Both the position numbers and the translations under genes were made by a program. A stretch of 64,000 nt of DNA. Source: Myxococcales bacterium. Its GTDB lineage: Bacteria; Myxococcota_A; Polyangia; Haliangiales; Haliangiaceae. Shown in pieces: positions 51,432-61,088 of this stretch. The stretch's first letter is position 1, and every line of letters starts with the position of its first letter. A model generated the notes under the pieces. That model saw only the letters and a list, made by a program, of their open reading frames with translations, ran no database searches and was not told where the DNA came from. The stretch lies in contig JADKKI010000022.1 in the NCBI GenBank assembly GCA_016720595.1, forward strand, positions 186,001 through 250,000. The letters are read 5' to 3'.

Positions 51432-52067
51432 GTGCTCGAGCAGTTCGCCAACTGGGTCAAGGATGTCGTCGCGTCGATGGGCTATCCCGGCGTGTTCCTC
51501 CTGATCACCCTGGAGAGCACCCTGGTCCCGATCCCGTCGGAGCTGGTGATGCCGTTCGCCGGCTACATGGCCTCGAAGGGCGCGTTCTCGCTGCCGGTGA
51601 TCCTGATCATCAACAGCACCGCGGCGCTCCTCGGCTCGGGGATTTGCTACTTCATCGGGGCAAAGGGCGGCAAGCCGTTCCTCGAGAGGTACGGCAAGTT
51701 CTTCCTGCTCCGGCAGCACGACCTCGAGAAGACCGAGCGCGTGTTCGCCAAGTACGGCAAGTGGGTGATCCTGATCGGCCGGTTCGTGCCGGTGGTCCGG
51801 CACATCATCTCGATCCCGGCCGGAATCGCGCGGATGCCCCTCAAGACGTTCTTCCTCCAGACCTTCATCGGGTCCACCATCTGGGGAGGGTTCCTGATCC
51901 TCCTGGGCTACCAGCTCGGCGAGAACTGGGAGGCCGTGGCGACCAAGTTCAAACGAATCGATCTCGTCATCGGCGTGGTCGTCGTGCTAGGCCTCCTGGC
52001 ACTGGGGATCCGCTTCGTGGTGCGCCGTCGCCGTGAACGCCGCGAACGTACGAATAACGCCGATTGA
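51432..52067 (+). CDS. DedA/SNARE-associated family membrane protein
   Basis: 211 residues from a GTG at 51432. The DedA signature is clear: YPGVFLLITLESTLVPIPSE, LVMPFAGYMASKG, the re-entrant loop with Gly-rich GSGICYFIGAKGGKPF, and GRFVPVVRHIISIPAGIARM. Four or five membrane helices and a basic C-terminus. Family members move undecaprenyl phosphate or phospholipids across the membrane, and the Glu and Arg of these motifs are needed for it. It follows the STAS gene by 27 bases on the same strand. Confidence 0.9.
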   Translation: MLEQFANWVKDVVASMGYPGVFLLITLESTLVPIPSELVMPFAGYMASKGAFSLPVILIINSTAALLGSGICYFIGAKGGKPFLERYGKFFLLRQHDLEKTERVFAKYGKWVILIGRFVPVVRHIISIPAGIARMPLKTFFLQTFIGSTIWGGFLILLGYQLGENWEAVATKFKRIDLVIGVVVVLGLLALGIRFVVRRRRERRERTNNAD

Positions 52068-52167
52068 GGCAGTACCTACCGTGTCGTACCAAAGCCGTAC
52101 CCCGTCCGTCCCCCCCGGCGCCGTCTCGCACCCGGGCGCCTCAGCGTCCGTGCTAGCGTCTTCCCAG

Positions 52168-53181
52168 ATGTCGTCACTGTCGGCACAGACGTCGGCGTTC
52201 GGCGTCGCGGTGCTCGACCGCCACGAGTCCGAGCTGGTGACCGCTGCGATGACGCTGGTGACCGAGCGCTCGCCCACGGACGCCAAGATCCTGGAGGGCC
52301 TGATCGGCGAGCTCAAGGCGACCTCCGAGCTCCTCGACCGCCAGCGCCCCCTCCGCCGGCCCACCGCCCTCGGCGGCGAGCCGCGCGACGAGCAGACGCT
52401 GATCGAGCACCTGTGCACGCTCGATGGCCTCTCGGGTGACCTCGCGTTGCCGCTCAAGGCCACGCTGTCGCGCACGTACCTCCTCACCAAGATCAACTTC
52501 CTCCGCGGCTTCGTGAAGGCGGTGTCCGCGATTCCGGACGTCCCCGAGTGCGCGAAGATGGCCCACGATCTCCGCGAGGAGCTCGCCCAATCGATCTACA
52601 CGCTGCTCGCCGAGGAGCTGTTCCTCGCCTTGCTGCGCAAGCCCGATGTGACCCGGCGCACGAAGCAGCGCGCGGCCGATCAGCTGATCACCGTGTGGGA
52701 CGACGCGATGCTCGAGATCGACGACTTCGCGCCCCTGCTCGAGTCCGCCTGGCACGCACGCAACCGGATCAACGCGGCGTACGGCACCCTCCTCGGCGCC
52801 ACCGAGACCTTCCGCCTCGTCCGCGAGGATTGCTCCCCCGATGTCCTCGAGTTCTTCGGCCGCGACGGCATGTCGGTGGACGAGAGCGCGGCGTTCGAGG
52901 AGTTCCTGTTCAACATGACGTGCGAGGAGCTCACCACCTTGCGCCACGCGATGCAGCTGCAGCACAAGTCGGCCGCGAGCCCGGCCTGGGCCGCCGAGAT
53001 CCTCGGCCGCCAGATGGAGGAGCTCGAGCACGGCCCCTCGCACGAGATCGATCCGATGGCGCTGTACCGCTCGTACCAGCGCCGCCAGCTCGCGGCGGAC
53101 TTCCGCCTGATGTCGGGTGCCCCCGGTCCGCGCCGGACCGCCGAGGGCTACCTGATGGTCTACCTGCTCGACCAGCAGTAG
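52168..53181 (+). CDS. Soluble helical protein, unknown
   Basis: 337 residues from the ATG at 52168; the frame is open back to 52033, but that would overlap the DedA gene. Almost fully helical: LDRHESELVTAAMTLVTERS, EGLIGELKATSELLDRQRPL, DELAQSIYTLL-like stretches, SVDESAAFEEFLFNMTCEEL, HAMQLQHKSAASPAWAAEIL. No signal, membrane helix or metal motif. It resembles no family I can name. It converges with 53189, with seven bases between the stops. Codon use is typical of the window. Confidence 0.7.
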   Translation: MSSLSAQTSAFGVAVLDRHESELVTAAMTLVTERSPTDAKILEGLIGELKATSELLDRQRPLRRPTALGGEPRDEQTLIEHLCTLDGLSGDLALPLKATLSRTYLLTKINFLRGFVKAVSAIPDVPECAKMAHDLREELAQSIYTLLAEELFLALLRKPDVTRRTKQRAADQLITVWDDAMLEIDDFAPLLESAWHARNRINAAYGTLLGATETFRLVREDCSPDVLEFFGRDGMSVDESAAFEEFLFNMTCEELTTLRHAMQLQHKSAASPAWAAEILGRQMEELEHGPSHEIDPMALYRSYQRRQLAADFRLMSGAPGPRRTAEGYLMVYLLDQQ

Positions 53182-53188
53182 ACGCGCG

Positions 53189-53644
53189 CTAGACCGTCGC
53201 GGCGGTCTGCTGCGAGATCAGGTGCCGCTCGAGCGTGCTCGACAGATCCGGCATCGCCTCGCTGACGTTCTTCTTCGCGCCATCGCGCATCTTGAAGTAC
53301 ATCTTCTTCGCGGTGGTGTGCGACGTCTTCTCGGCGCGCGCATCGGTGACCGAGAGCAGATCCTCGGCGACGTCCTCGGAGCGCGCGACCAGGTAGTCAG
53401 AGAACGAGGACTGCTTCGCGGCCGACCACTTCTCGTAGTGCGGCTGGAGCTTGCCGAGCCAGTCATCGAGCAGTGCATCGACGACCTCGGGCACGAACTT
53501 CTTCTTGATGCCCTTGATCACCGCGTAGGCGCTCTTGATCATGAAGCCCTTGGCCTTGACCTGGGTATCGATGAGGGCGACGCAGTCCGCGATCACGAGG
53601 GGGCGAAGCGGCTCCGTACCGAGTTGCTCGACGAGAGTAGGCAT
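53189..53644 (-). CDS. Small helical protein (DUF6918-like), unknown
   Basis: 151 residues, start at the ATG at 53644 with AAGGATGTTCGTTC upstream, a fair ribosome site. Composition is helical: [80 protein letters not shown]. It resembles small conserved proteins annotated as domain of unknown function in actinobacteria and myxobacteria, seen as one compact unit. No catalytic residues can be pointed to. Confidence 0.7.
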   Translation of the reverse strand: MPTLVEQLGTEPLRPLVIADCVALIDTQVKAKGFMIKSAYAVIKGIKKKFVPEVVDALLDDWLGKLQPHYEKWSAAKQSSFSDYLVARSEDVAEDLLSVTDARAEKTSHTTAKKMYFKMRDGAKKNVSEAMPDLSSTLERHLISQQTAATV

Positions 53645-53743
53645 TGAACGAACATCCTTCCTAAGCGATGCCGCGTACCATAAGGCCCGGGAGCCGGGTC
53701 GTCCAGCCGGATAGGCCGGGGTTGCCAGCCCCTGACGGATGCC

Positions 53744-54310
53744 TCACTTGTCGTTGAACGTGATCCCGTAGCGCGCGCAGCGGACCTTCATCTGCTCGCG
53801 ATCGGGCACGGGCAGGTTCGCGTAGTGCTTCTGCGCCTCGGCGGAGTCCCCGTCGATGCACGCCGACGACACCACGATGCGCATCATGCGGGTGCTCGTC
53901 GGATCCTTCGCGAGAACCTTGAGGGCGATCGTCTTGGCTTCGTCGAAGTCGCCGTGGTCGTAGGCCTTGTTGGCCTCGGCCATCACCGCATCGAGGCGTG
54001 GGTTGGGCCTGGACAGCTCGTCGGCGACATCGGTCGGAGGTGGATCGGAGGCCTGCGGCGTCGGCGGTGGCGGAGACGTGGTCTCGCGCGTCGGCGACTT
54101 CGCGATCGGGGGCCCGCCGAACGGTGCCCCCTCGGGGGCCTTCGCGATCGGCTCGTCGGGCGGTCGTGGTGGCGGCGGGGTCGGCGCCGGCTTGTCGTGC
54201 TTGGACACGTCTGCCGTCGCGGGGGTCGCATTGACCTCCTTGAACAGATAGACCCCCATGGCGAGCACTGCCACGGAGGCCACGACGAGGATGAGGTGAC
54301 GCGGGGTCAC
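53744..54310 (-). CDS. Membrane-anchored protein with TPR-like end, unknown
   Basis: 188 residues. One N-terminal helix (MTPRHLILVVASVAVLAMGV) acts as signal or anchor, followed by a ~75-residue Pro-rich spacer (PAPTPPPPRPPDEPIAKAPE) long enough to cross the periplasm, and a C-terminal region of ~80 residues that resembles one or two tetratricopeptide repeats (AVMAEANKAYDHGDFDEAKT, IALKVLAKDPTSTRMMRIVV) and holds two cysteines. The plan is like adaptors of kinase or secretion systems. It is divergent from the large lipoprotein gene, with about 50 bases between starts. Confidence 0.65.
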   Translation of the reverse strand: MTPRHLILVVASVAVLAMGVYLFKEVNATPATADVSKHDKPAPTPPPPRPPDEPIAKAPEGAPFGGPPIAKSPTRETTSPPPPTPQASDPPPTDVADELSRPNPRLDAVMAEANKAYDHGDFDEAKTIALKVLAKDPTSTRMMRIVVSSACIDGDSAEAQKHYANLPVPDREQMKVRCARYGITFNDK

Positions 54311-54363
54311 GGCAGTTGCATAGCATTGACGACGAACACGACGAAGTCCAATCTGCCCCGGCG

Positions 54364-57066
54364 ATGATTGGACGAATCCTTGGTGTCGTGGCTGGGTTCG
54401 CGCTGCTCGGGGCTGGGGGCTGCGGCGACAACACGCGGGCGTGCGGCGAAGGCACCGAGGATCAGGGCGGGACCTGCGTCCCGGTCGCCGGCCAGCCGCC
54501 GACGTGCACCGATGGCACGATCCTGAACCCCGCGAGCAACACCTGTGTGATCGATCCCGCGTCGTGCCAGGACGGCACGGTCCTCATCGATCACCAGTGC
54601 CAGGACCCGACCGCAGGCCTGTTCCCCGATGTCCAGGAGGGCGCCGAGCCCAATGGCTTCGGGCTCGGTGGCGAGGCCAGCGTCACGCCCGCCGGAATCC
54701 TCACGCTGAAGGCGATCGGCGGCCCCGGCACGATCCTGCACGGCACGATCACGGCGCGGCCGGATCACGATGACGATGGGCAGCTCGAGTCCGACTACGA
54801 CACCTATCTCGTCGACGTCACCGGCCCCACCCTGCTCGGGATCACGGCCGACGGCGTGCACGGGCTCACCGCTGGGTTCTTCGCCGTCACGGGTGCGGAT
54901 CGTCTCGAGAACTGGATCCGGTTCGGCGTCAACCTCACCGGCGATACCACCAAGCGCCAGCTCTACCTTCCGTCCGCGGGCCGCTACGCGATCGTGATCG
55001 CGGACTCGCGCTCGCTCGTGCTCGGCACCGCCGTCGGCGATGCGAACACGCAGTACTACGTCACGATCGATCAGCTCGCCCTGCCCGCGCCCGAGGTGCT
55101 CACCCTCACGGCCGGCGCGGTCACCGCGACGGCGCTGCTCGGCAGCGAGGACACCAGGTTCTTCAGCGTGCCGATGGGGCTCGGGCTGAACGAGATCTCG
55201 CTGACCACCGACGTATCCACCGCGACCGGCGGCCTCGTCGTCAGCGTGGGCGGCGCCGCGGTCGGCACGGCCGAGGAGACCAAGTCGAGCTCGGGCTCCA
55301 CGCCGGCCCGGCTCACGGAAGGTGGAATCGATCCCGCGGACACCACGCTGATCGTCGTCGATCCACAGATCAACACGGCGAGCGCGCCCACGAGCTTCGA
55401 GCTGCGCGTCACCACGCACGATGCGGTGCCGCTCTCGCCCTCGGGCGGGACCGCCACCCGTAGCAACCGCACCACCGCGCCCGGCGCCCTCGGTGACCTC
55501 GCCGCGTTCTACTTCGATGCGACAGCCGCGGGCGAGCTGGTCGGCGTTGACCTCGCGTGGTCGACGCCCGTCGATGGCGTGCTGTTCGACGAGCACGGCG
55601 AGATCGCGAGTGCGTTCTCGTGGGATCCGCAGTTCGGCAACGCGTTCGGCCTGTTCGCCGGCTTCGGGAGCTTCACGTGGAGCGGCTACCGCGGCGTGAT
55701 CCGTGCGCCTGCGCCGGGCCGCTACTACCTCGCGGTCTACGATCCGTTCGGCGCCGTCGGTGATCCGCTGATCGCCACCAGCACGCTGACCACGCTGACC
55801 GCCACGCCGCTCGGGTTCGGCACGCCGCTCACTGCCGTGCCGACCACCGCTCTCCGCGCGGTCGCGGTCGACTACGCGGGCGATCTGCAGGCCTGGCAGC
55901 GGTTCACGCTCGCCGCGAGTGTCAGCTCCGGTGGCGCGAGCGCGCAGCTCTACGATGCGGAGACCACTGCCGGCCGGCTCGGCACCCTCGTCCTCGACGA
56001 TCAGCTCGGAGGTGGCCCAACCACGGATCCGGGCGATGGGGTTCCCCTCGTCAGCCTCGGCGCGACGGCCGGCTCGACGGGGTTCGGCGCGCGGATCCTG
56101 CTCGGCCAGCCGCAGCACCTGCTCGGCGTGATCACCACGACGGCGTCGTCGGGCACGTTCGATCTCGGCGTCGCCGCCCAGAGCTATGTCGACGAGGGCA
56201 CGCGCCAGAGTGGCGTGATCTCGCACGCCGCCGAGAGTGTCGATCCGGTGACCGGCCGCAAGCTGTACCTGTTGCGCACCGCGCCGGCGAACCTCGTCAC
56301 CGTCACGGTGCATCCGGCGGCCGGGCTCGATGCCGAGATCGCGAGCCTCGACGCCGACGAGTCCACGCGCAGCTTCGCGAATGCCGGCGCGGCAGGCGTG
56401 GACGAGAGCCTCACGATCATCGCCGATGCGCGCGGCTACGTGGCGATCCAGGTCAGCGCCGTCTCCGGCGTCGCCTCGTACGACCTCACGATCAACGTCG
56501 CCGCGCCGTACTACACCTCGCACGCGGGTACGAGCGCGTGGGCCAATGCGTGCACCGGCGGCACCGACGTGACCCCGATCGATCGGGACGATGGCTTCAC
56601 ACCCGCGATCGCGATCCCTACCGGCTTCGACTTCTTCGGCACGCCAAGCCTCGCGATCAAGATCTCGACCAACGGCTGGTTCACGTTCGATGTGGCCACA
56701 CCGATCGGCGCCGCCGCGAGCCGCAACGAGCAGGCGCTGCCCAGCGCCGCGGCGCCGAACGGCCTGGTCGCCGCGTACTGGGATGACCTGACCGACGTCC
56801 GGATCTGCACCAAGCAGCTCGGCACGCGCTTCGTGATCCAGTGGCGCGGCGTGCTGTATGCGGCTCCCGGGACCACCGTGGCGGTGCAGGCGATCCTGGA
56901 CACGGCGGACGACAGCATCGAGCTGATCACCGCACCCTACATGGAGGCACGTGGGACCAGCGCGTCCGTAGGCGTCGAGAACGCGACCGGCAGCCAGGGC
57001 ACGACGCTCGTGTACCGCGCTGCCACGGTGGCACCCGGGACTGCAACCCGGTTGATGCACCCGTAA
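54364..57066 (+). CDS. Large secreted lipoprotein with beta-rich repeats
   Basis: 900 residues from the ATG at 54364. The signal MIGRILGVVAGFALLGAGGC ends in a lipobox (Cys20), followed by a Cys-rich stretch (CGEGTEDQGGTCVPV ... CTDGTILNPASNTC ... SCQDGTVLIDHQCQD) of the kind used as surface linkers in myxobacteria. The main body is beta-rich, with PPC-like repeats (DYDTYLVDVTGPTLLGITAD, GRYAIVIADSRS, GRYYLAVYDPFGAVGDP). The last ~190 residues resemble a lectin-like or NIDO-type domain (FDFFGTPSLAIKISTNGWFTF, LVAAYWDDLTDVRICT). No catalytic motif. It is probably displayed on the outer surface, where it could bind polysaccharide. Confidence 0.75.
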   Translation: MIGRILGVVAGFALLGAGGCGDNTRACGEGTEDQGGTCVPVAGQPPTCTDGTILNPASNTCVIDPASCQDGTVLIDHQCQDPTAGLFPDVQEGAEPNGFGLGGEASVTPAGILTLKAIGGPGTILHGTITARPDHDDDGQLESDYDTYLVDVTGPTLLGITADGVHGLTAGFFAVTGADRLENWIRFGVNLTGDTTKRQLYLPSAGRYAIVIADSRSLVLGTAVGDANTQYYVTIDQLALPAPEVLTLTAGAVTATALLGSEDTRFFSVPMGLGLNEISLTTDVSTATGGLVVSVGGAAVGTAEETKSSSGSTPARLTEGGIDPADTTLIVVDPQINTASAPTSFELRVTTHDAVPLSPSGGTATRSNRTTAPGALGDLAAFYFDATAAGELVGVDLAWSTPVDGVLFDEHGEIASAFSWDPQFGNAFGLFAGFGSFTWSGYRGVIRAPAPGRYYLAVYDPFGAVGDPLIATSTLTTLTATPLGFGTPLTAVPTTALRAVAVDYAGDLQAWQRFTLAASVSSGGASAQLYDAETTAGRLGTLVLDDQLGGGPTTDPGDGVPLVSLGATAGSTGFGARILLGQPQHLLGVITTTASSGTFDLGVAAQSYVDEGTRQSGVISHAAESVDPVTGRKLYLLRTAPANLVTVTVHPAAGLDAEIASLDADESTRSFANAGAAGVDESLTIIADARGYVAIQVSAVSGVASYDLTINVAAPYYTSHAGTSAWANACTGGTDVTPIDRDDGFTPAIAIPTGFDFFGTPSLAIKISTNGWFTFDVATPIGAAASRNEQALPSAAAPNGLVAAYWDDLTDVRICTKQLGTRFVIQWRGVLYAAPGTTVAVQAILDTADDSIELITAPYMEARGTSASVGVENATGSQGTTLVYRAATVAPGTATRLMHP

Positions 57067-57141
57067 GTCCGGCTCAGCGACTGTAAGGAGACCGGGCGTC
57101 GCCGACGGGGAGGCCGCACGGTTGAGGGTTTCAGGGTACGA

Positions 57142-58827
57142 TTGCCGCTCGTGGGGACCGCACCGAAGCCGCCCAAGGCTGCCGAGCCGCCGCCGCTTGC
57201 CATCAAGGTGGGCGACCTGGTCCTCGAGCGCTATCGCGTGATCGAACAGATCGCGTCGGGTGGACACAGCGTGGTCTATCGCGGGCAGGACGAGCGGCTG
57301 TCGCGACCGGTCTGCATCAAGGTGTTCTCGGGGCTCGGCGGCAAGTCGGGCGTCGGGCGCACGAGCTACGAGCACTTCGTCCAGGAGGCGTTCGCGCTGT
57401 CGCGGCTGACGCACCCGAACACGCTGCGGATCTATGACTTCGGGCACGTCGGGCCGAAGGATGCCGAGGGCATGCCGCTGCAGGTCTGCGAGTACATGAA
57501 CGGCGGCACGCTCTCGCAGGTGATCCGCGAGCAGGGCAAGCAATCGCTGATCGAGACGGCGCGCATCGTCAACGCGATGTGCGCCGCGCTGTCGGAGGCG
57601 CACGCGCTCGGCATCGTGCATCGCGATATCAAGCCGCAGAACATCCTGTTCGGCTCCGTCGGGGTGACCAAGCTCCCGAAGCTCGCCGATTTTGGCATCG
57701 CGAAGTGGACCGTCGACGCCGACGCCGAGGACTCCGGCCAGCGCGCCGAGGACACGGCGATCGTCGCCGGGCAGAAGCTCGCGATGTACTCGCCGAGCTG
57801 GGCTGCGCCCGAGCAGCTCGCCGGTCAACCGGTGAACGCCTCCACGGACATCTACTCGCTCGCCGTCGTCGCCGTGTACATGCTCTCGGGCAAGGCGATC
57901 TTCGCCGACGAGGATGTCTACGCCGGGTACAAGAAGCGCCGCCACGCGGACGAGCACGTGCGCGAGGCGCTTCAGCCGCTCGGGATCCCGAAGAAGGTGA
58001 TCGAGCTGTTCACGCAGGCCCTCGCATTCGATCCCAAGAAGCGGCTCGCGAAGGTCGACGAGTTCTCCACGGCGCTCGCCACCTTGCTCGAGCCCGATCA
58101 GCCCGCGCCTGCACCGCCGGGGGCGCAAGAGCTGACCCAGCCACTGACACCGACGATCCCGCACGCCGCGATCACACCGCCCGCCGGGTCGCACACCGTC
58201 TCGGAGGTCACTGATCCCGTGGCCACGGCCCCGGCTCAACCTCAGGCTCAGCCTCCGGCCCCGGCCCACGCGCCCGCGCCCCGGCCGTCCGCACCGCACG
58301 TCTACTCGGGGCCCGCCTCGCTCCGCAGCCCGTGGATGGCGAGTGGGCCGAATGCGTCGGGCCCGGCGCGCCTGCTCGCGCTCTCGGATCTGGCGCAGCC
58401 CGCCGGCGATCGCTCCGTCCACTTCTTCCAGGTCGGCGCCAACAACCAGGTGGATCTGACCGGCGCACAGAACACCAAGGTGCGGATCACGCTGATCAAC
58501 AGCCCCACCGGCCTCGTGATCCACCTGAAGGGGATGACCTGCTTCGTGGCCCATCTCGGTGGCCGCCCCAGCCCCGCCGTGCAGATCGACCACCCCGGCG
58601 ACATCGCGCTGGTCACCCCGCGCGCCGAGGAGATCGGCCACATCCGGGTGTCGACCGGCGTTCCCGAGCCCGTCAACCAGCTCGGCTTCGTCCTGGGCGC
58701 AGAACGCGTCGCGCTGCGGACCGAGGACTGTACGGACCCGATCCTGTTCGACTTTGGGCCCGGATCCGACGCATACTTTGTCTACACCCGGGGACGGTCG
58801 GTCCCCAAGACTGTGGGACGCAGGTAG
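57142..58827 (+). CDS. Ser/Thr protein kinase, soluble, with C-terminal unknown domain
   Basis: 561 residues from a TTG at 57142 with AGGG upstream; GTG at 57151 is an alternative. Kinase signatures: IASGGHSVVYRG, PVCIKVFSG, IVHRDIKPQNILF near 155-167, LADFGIAKW, and SPSWAAPEQLAG. A Pro/Ala linker follows, and the last ~150 residues form a beta-rich domain (LTGAQNTKVRITLINSPTGL, VIHLKGMTCFVAHLGG, GVPEPVNQLGFVLGAERV) that I cannot name. No membrane helix. The next kinase gene starts 12 bases downstream, so the two are probably co-expressed. Confidence 0.82.
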   Translation: MPLVGTAPKPPKAAEPPPLAIKVGDLVLERYRVIEQIASGGHSVVYRGQDERLSRPVCIKVFSGLGGKSGVGRTSYEHFVQEAFALSRLTHPNTLRIYDFGHVGPKDAEGMPLQVCEYMNGGTLSQVIREQGKQSLIETARIVNAMCAALSEAHALGIVHRDIKPQNILFGSVGVTKLPKLADFGIAKWTVDADAEDSGQRAEDTAIVAGQKLAMYSPSWAAPEQLAGQPVNASTDIYSLAVVAVYMLSGKAIFADEDVYAGYKKRRHADEHVREALQPLGIPKKVIELFTQALAFDPKKRLAKVDEFSTALATLLEPDQPAPAPPGAQELTQPLTPTIPHAAITPPAGSHTVSEVTDPVATAPAQPQAQPPAPAHAPAPRPSAPHVYSGPASLRSPWMASGPNASGPARLLALSDLAQPAGDRSVHFFQVGANNQVDLTGAQNTKVRITLINSPTGLVIHLKGMTCFVAHLGGRPSPAVQIDHPGDIALVTPRAEEIGHIRVSTGVPEPVNQLGFVLGAERVALRTEDCTDPILFDFGPGSDAYFVYTRGRSVPKTVGRR

Positions 58828-58839
58828 CCCTTTCTCCAT

Positions 58840-60648
58840 ATGGCTCACACCCCGCCACCGAGCCCGCCTTCCGGTCCGCCGCCGCGTAAGCACACGCCGT
58901 CCGTTCAGCCGATCCAGCAGGACGACTACCAGGACTTCGAAGGCGATCAGACCAACGTCAACCAGATGCCGCCCCAGCCGGGCGCGCAGGGCACGCCACG
59001 GCCGCAGCCCAGCCAGATGCACGCGCAGCCCATGCCGCCGCAGATGCCGCAGCAGCAGCAGCCCTCGCAGCAGCACTTCATTCCCGCCACCACGGGGCAG
59101 ACACACCTCGGCCAGCCGCAGCAGATGTACATGCAGCCGCCGGCGAGCGTGATGCAGCCGATGCCCGGGCCGCCGATGAGCCAGGTCTCCGGCGTGATCG
59201 CGCAGCCCACGCCGTACGTCGCGCGCAGCCGCATCTATGCGTTCGTGGTCGACGAGACCGGGCAGCCGATCGAGCTCGGCTCCGGCCGGTTCGCGAAGGC
59301 GTACCTCGGCGAGGAGCGCTGGGTCGAGAGCAAGACCACGCTGCGCCGCCCCGTCGCGATCAAGTGCCTGCAGAAGGGCGTGACCGGCGAAGATCAGATG
59401 CGGTTCCAGATGGAGAAGGAGATCCTGGAGCGCGTCCAGGGTCACCCGAACATCGTCGAGCTGCTCGGCTCCGGTGAAGGCGACAGCGCCGGGTTCATCC
59501 CGCCGATGGTGCGCGAGCGCGTCGAGAACGATTTCATGATCCTCGAGCTGCTCGACATGAGCCTCGAGGAGCGGCTCAAGGGCGCGCGCCAGAAGCGCCG
59601 CCGCGATGATCTGCTCGCCGTGCCACTGCGCGAGCGGATCTTCCGCGTGCTCGAGTACATCATCCCGGTCGCCACCGCCGTCGAGTTCTCGCACCTCGTG
59701 CGCGACACCTGCCACCGCGACATCAAGCCGGCGAACATCCTCGTCAAGCTGCCGGATCCGAACCTGCGCGGCTCGCAGATGAAGATCAAGCTCGCCGACT
59801 TCAACGTCGGCAAGGTCGCGGACGCCGATCTCGATCTCTCGATGACGCGGTTCCAGGCCGTGCCCGGCACGCTGTACTTCCAGAGCCCCGAGCAGGAGAC
59901 CAACACCGTCGAGCTCCTCGTCAACTGCACGCAGGGCTCACCGGAAGTCGAGTTCTTCGAGGACTTCTACATCGACATCTACGAGAACGACACGTTCTCG
60001 CTGTTCAACCGCAACGAGCACTACTCGATCGCCGCGGCGGATCGCACGCGCAAGAAGATCCTGCTCAACCGCCCGTTCGCGGAGCCGAGCGAGATCAACG
60101 TCCGCGCGCGCGTGATGAAGAGCGTCGGCCGCCCCGCCGACATCTACTCGCTCGGCGCGGTGTTCTACTACCTGATCTCCGGCGCCTACGCGAACCCGAA
60201 GAACCTGTTCGACGCGTTCCGCAAGTTCGTCGAGTACGAGAAGCGGGACGAGAACAACTCGATCGCCGCGTACGTCGAGCACGAGTACCGCACGATCCAG
60301 AACATGCGTGCGCCGAAGCAGGAGGGCCAGGGCGCCCCCGAGCTCGCGCCCGAGGATCGGTTCTTCAGCTACAAGCACTACCTCGACGGCAACGGCGAGC
60401 TGATCGATCCGTTGATCCTGATGATCATCGCGAAGGCGATGATCCGGAACAAGCCCGACAGCTACTGCCTGTCGTACGACCTGCGGACCACCGGCATCTC
60501 GGCGATGGTCCACGATCTGCTCTCGCTGTACGTCCAGTACGGCATCGACCCGTCGGCCCGCATCGCCTACGGCAACGATGCGTACGACGGTCAGCAGAAG
60601 AAGGGCGGAGCGATGCGCCGCGCCTTCGACCGCTTCTTCAAGAAGTAG
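58840..60648 (+). CDS. Atypical Ser/Thr kinase with DFN motif and large activation-segment insert
   Basis: 602 residues. The first ~125 are a Pro/Gln-rich disordered tail (PPSPPSGPPPRKHTP, MPQQQQPSQQHFIP). The kinase part has the glycine loop ELGSGRFAKAYLG, RPVAIKCLQK, and CHRDIKPANILVKLPDPNL with the catalytic HRD. The metal-binding DFG is DFN (LADFNVGKVAD), as in some atypical kinases. Between PGTLYFQSPEQE and the later VGRPADIYSLGAVFYYLISG lies an extra ~75-residue insert (EFFEDFYIDIYENDTFSLFN). HRD and the VAIK lysine are kept, so it may still bind ATP. It could be a scaffold or an enzyme with altered metal use. It follows the kinase at 57142 and ends near a convergent gene. Confidence 0.8.
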   Translation: MAHTPPPSPPSGPPPRKHTPSVQPIQQDDYQDFEGDQTNVNQMPPQPGAQGTPRPQPSQMHAQPMPPQMPQQQQPSQQHFIPATTGQTHLGQPQQMYMQPPASVMQPMPGPPMSQVSGVIAQPTPYVARSRIYAFVVDETGQPIELGSGRFAKAYLGEERWVESKTTLRRPVAIKCLQKGVTGEDQMRFQMEKEILERVQGHPNIVELLGSGEGDSAGFIPPMVRERVENDFMILELLDMSLEERLKGARQKRRRDDLLAVPLRERIFRVLEYIIPVATAVEFSHLVRDTCHRDIKPANILVKLPDPNLRGSQMKIKLADFNVGKVADADLDLSMTRFQAVPGTLYFQSPEQETNTVELLVNCTQGSPEVEFFEDFYIDIYENDTFSLFNRNEHYSIAAADRTRKKILLNRPFAEPSEINVRARVMKSVGRPADIYSLGAVFYYLISGAYANPKNLFDAFRKFVEYEKRDENNSIAAYVEHEYRTIQNMRAPKQEGQGAPELAPEDRFFSYKHYLDGNGELIDPLILMIIAKAMIRNKPDSYCLSYDLRTTGISAMVHDLLSLYVQYGIDPSARIAYGNDAYDGQQKKGGAMRRAFDRFFKK

Positions 60649-60655
60649 CCAGCGG

Positions 60656-61024
60656 CTACGACTTCGGCTCGGACGCGACGCCGATCAGCGAGCACAGCAC
60701 GCCGCCGAGGATCGCGACTGTCAGGAGCAGCATCGCGAGCGGCAGGTTCGTGATGTTGGAGACCAGGCTCCACAGCTCCGCCTTCACCGTGGCCACGGCG
60801 AAGCCGGCGAGCGCCGCGATGCCATGCCACGACTCGGGCCGCGTCGCGCGCAGCGCCATCACGGCCGCGGCCGCAGGCACGGCGAACGCCGCGACCATGA
60901 GGAGCAGGCGGAACTTATCGAACTCGAGGAACACCTTGAACATCGATCCGTTGGTGATCGGCACGAACAGGCTGACGAGGCCAAGGACCGAGAACGCGAT
61001 GATCGGAAACGCGAGCTTCTTCAT
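60656..61024 (-). CDS. Small four-helix membrane protein, paralogue of the next gene
   Basis: 122 residues with four hydrophobic helices: KLAFPIIAFSVLGLVSLFVP, FRLLLMVAAFAVPAAAAVMA, WHGIAALAGFAVATVKAELW and LAMLLLTVAILGGVLCSLIG. The motif WHGIAALAGFA is shared with the product of 61089-61463, and identity runs along the whole length, so the two are recent tandem duplicates. No family name is known to me. A Rho-independent terminator (61045-61069) separates it from the upstream copy, so the two genes may be expressed separately. Confidence 0.72.
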   Translation of the reverse strand: MKKLAFPIIAFSVLGLVSLFVPITNGSMFKVFLEFDKFRLLLMVAAFAVPAAAAVMALRATRPESWHGIAALAGFAVATVKAELWSLVSNITNLPLAMLLLTVAILGGVLCSLIGVASEPKS

Positions 61025-61040
61025 GGGTCACCTTCAAATG

Positions 61041-61069
61041 AAAAGGCCGCGCTCGAGTGGAGCGCGGCC
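61041..61069 (-). terminator. Rho-independent terminator after the upstream membrane paralogue
   Basis: A perfect 10-base stem GGCCGCGCTC / GAGCGCGGCC (61045-61054 with 61060-61069) and a 5-base loop, followed on the minus strand by four T (61044-61041). It lies 20 bases past the stop of the gene at 61089-61463 and before the start of the gene at 60656-61024. Confidence 0.75.
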
Positions 61070-61088
61070 CGTCCAGACGCGTGAGCGA

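Noticed and set aside
54307..59715. 1802-codon minus-strand open frame
   Set aside because: It is antisense to a lipoprotein and two kinase genes whose motifs are unmistakable. The minus frame encodes low-complexity Arg/Gly/Ala text.
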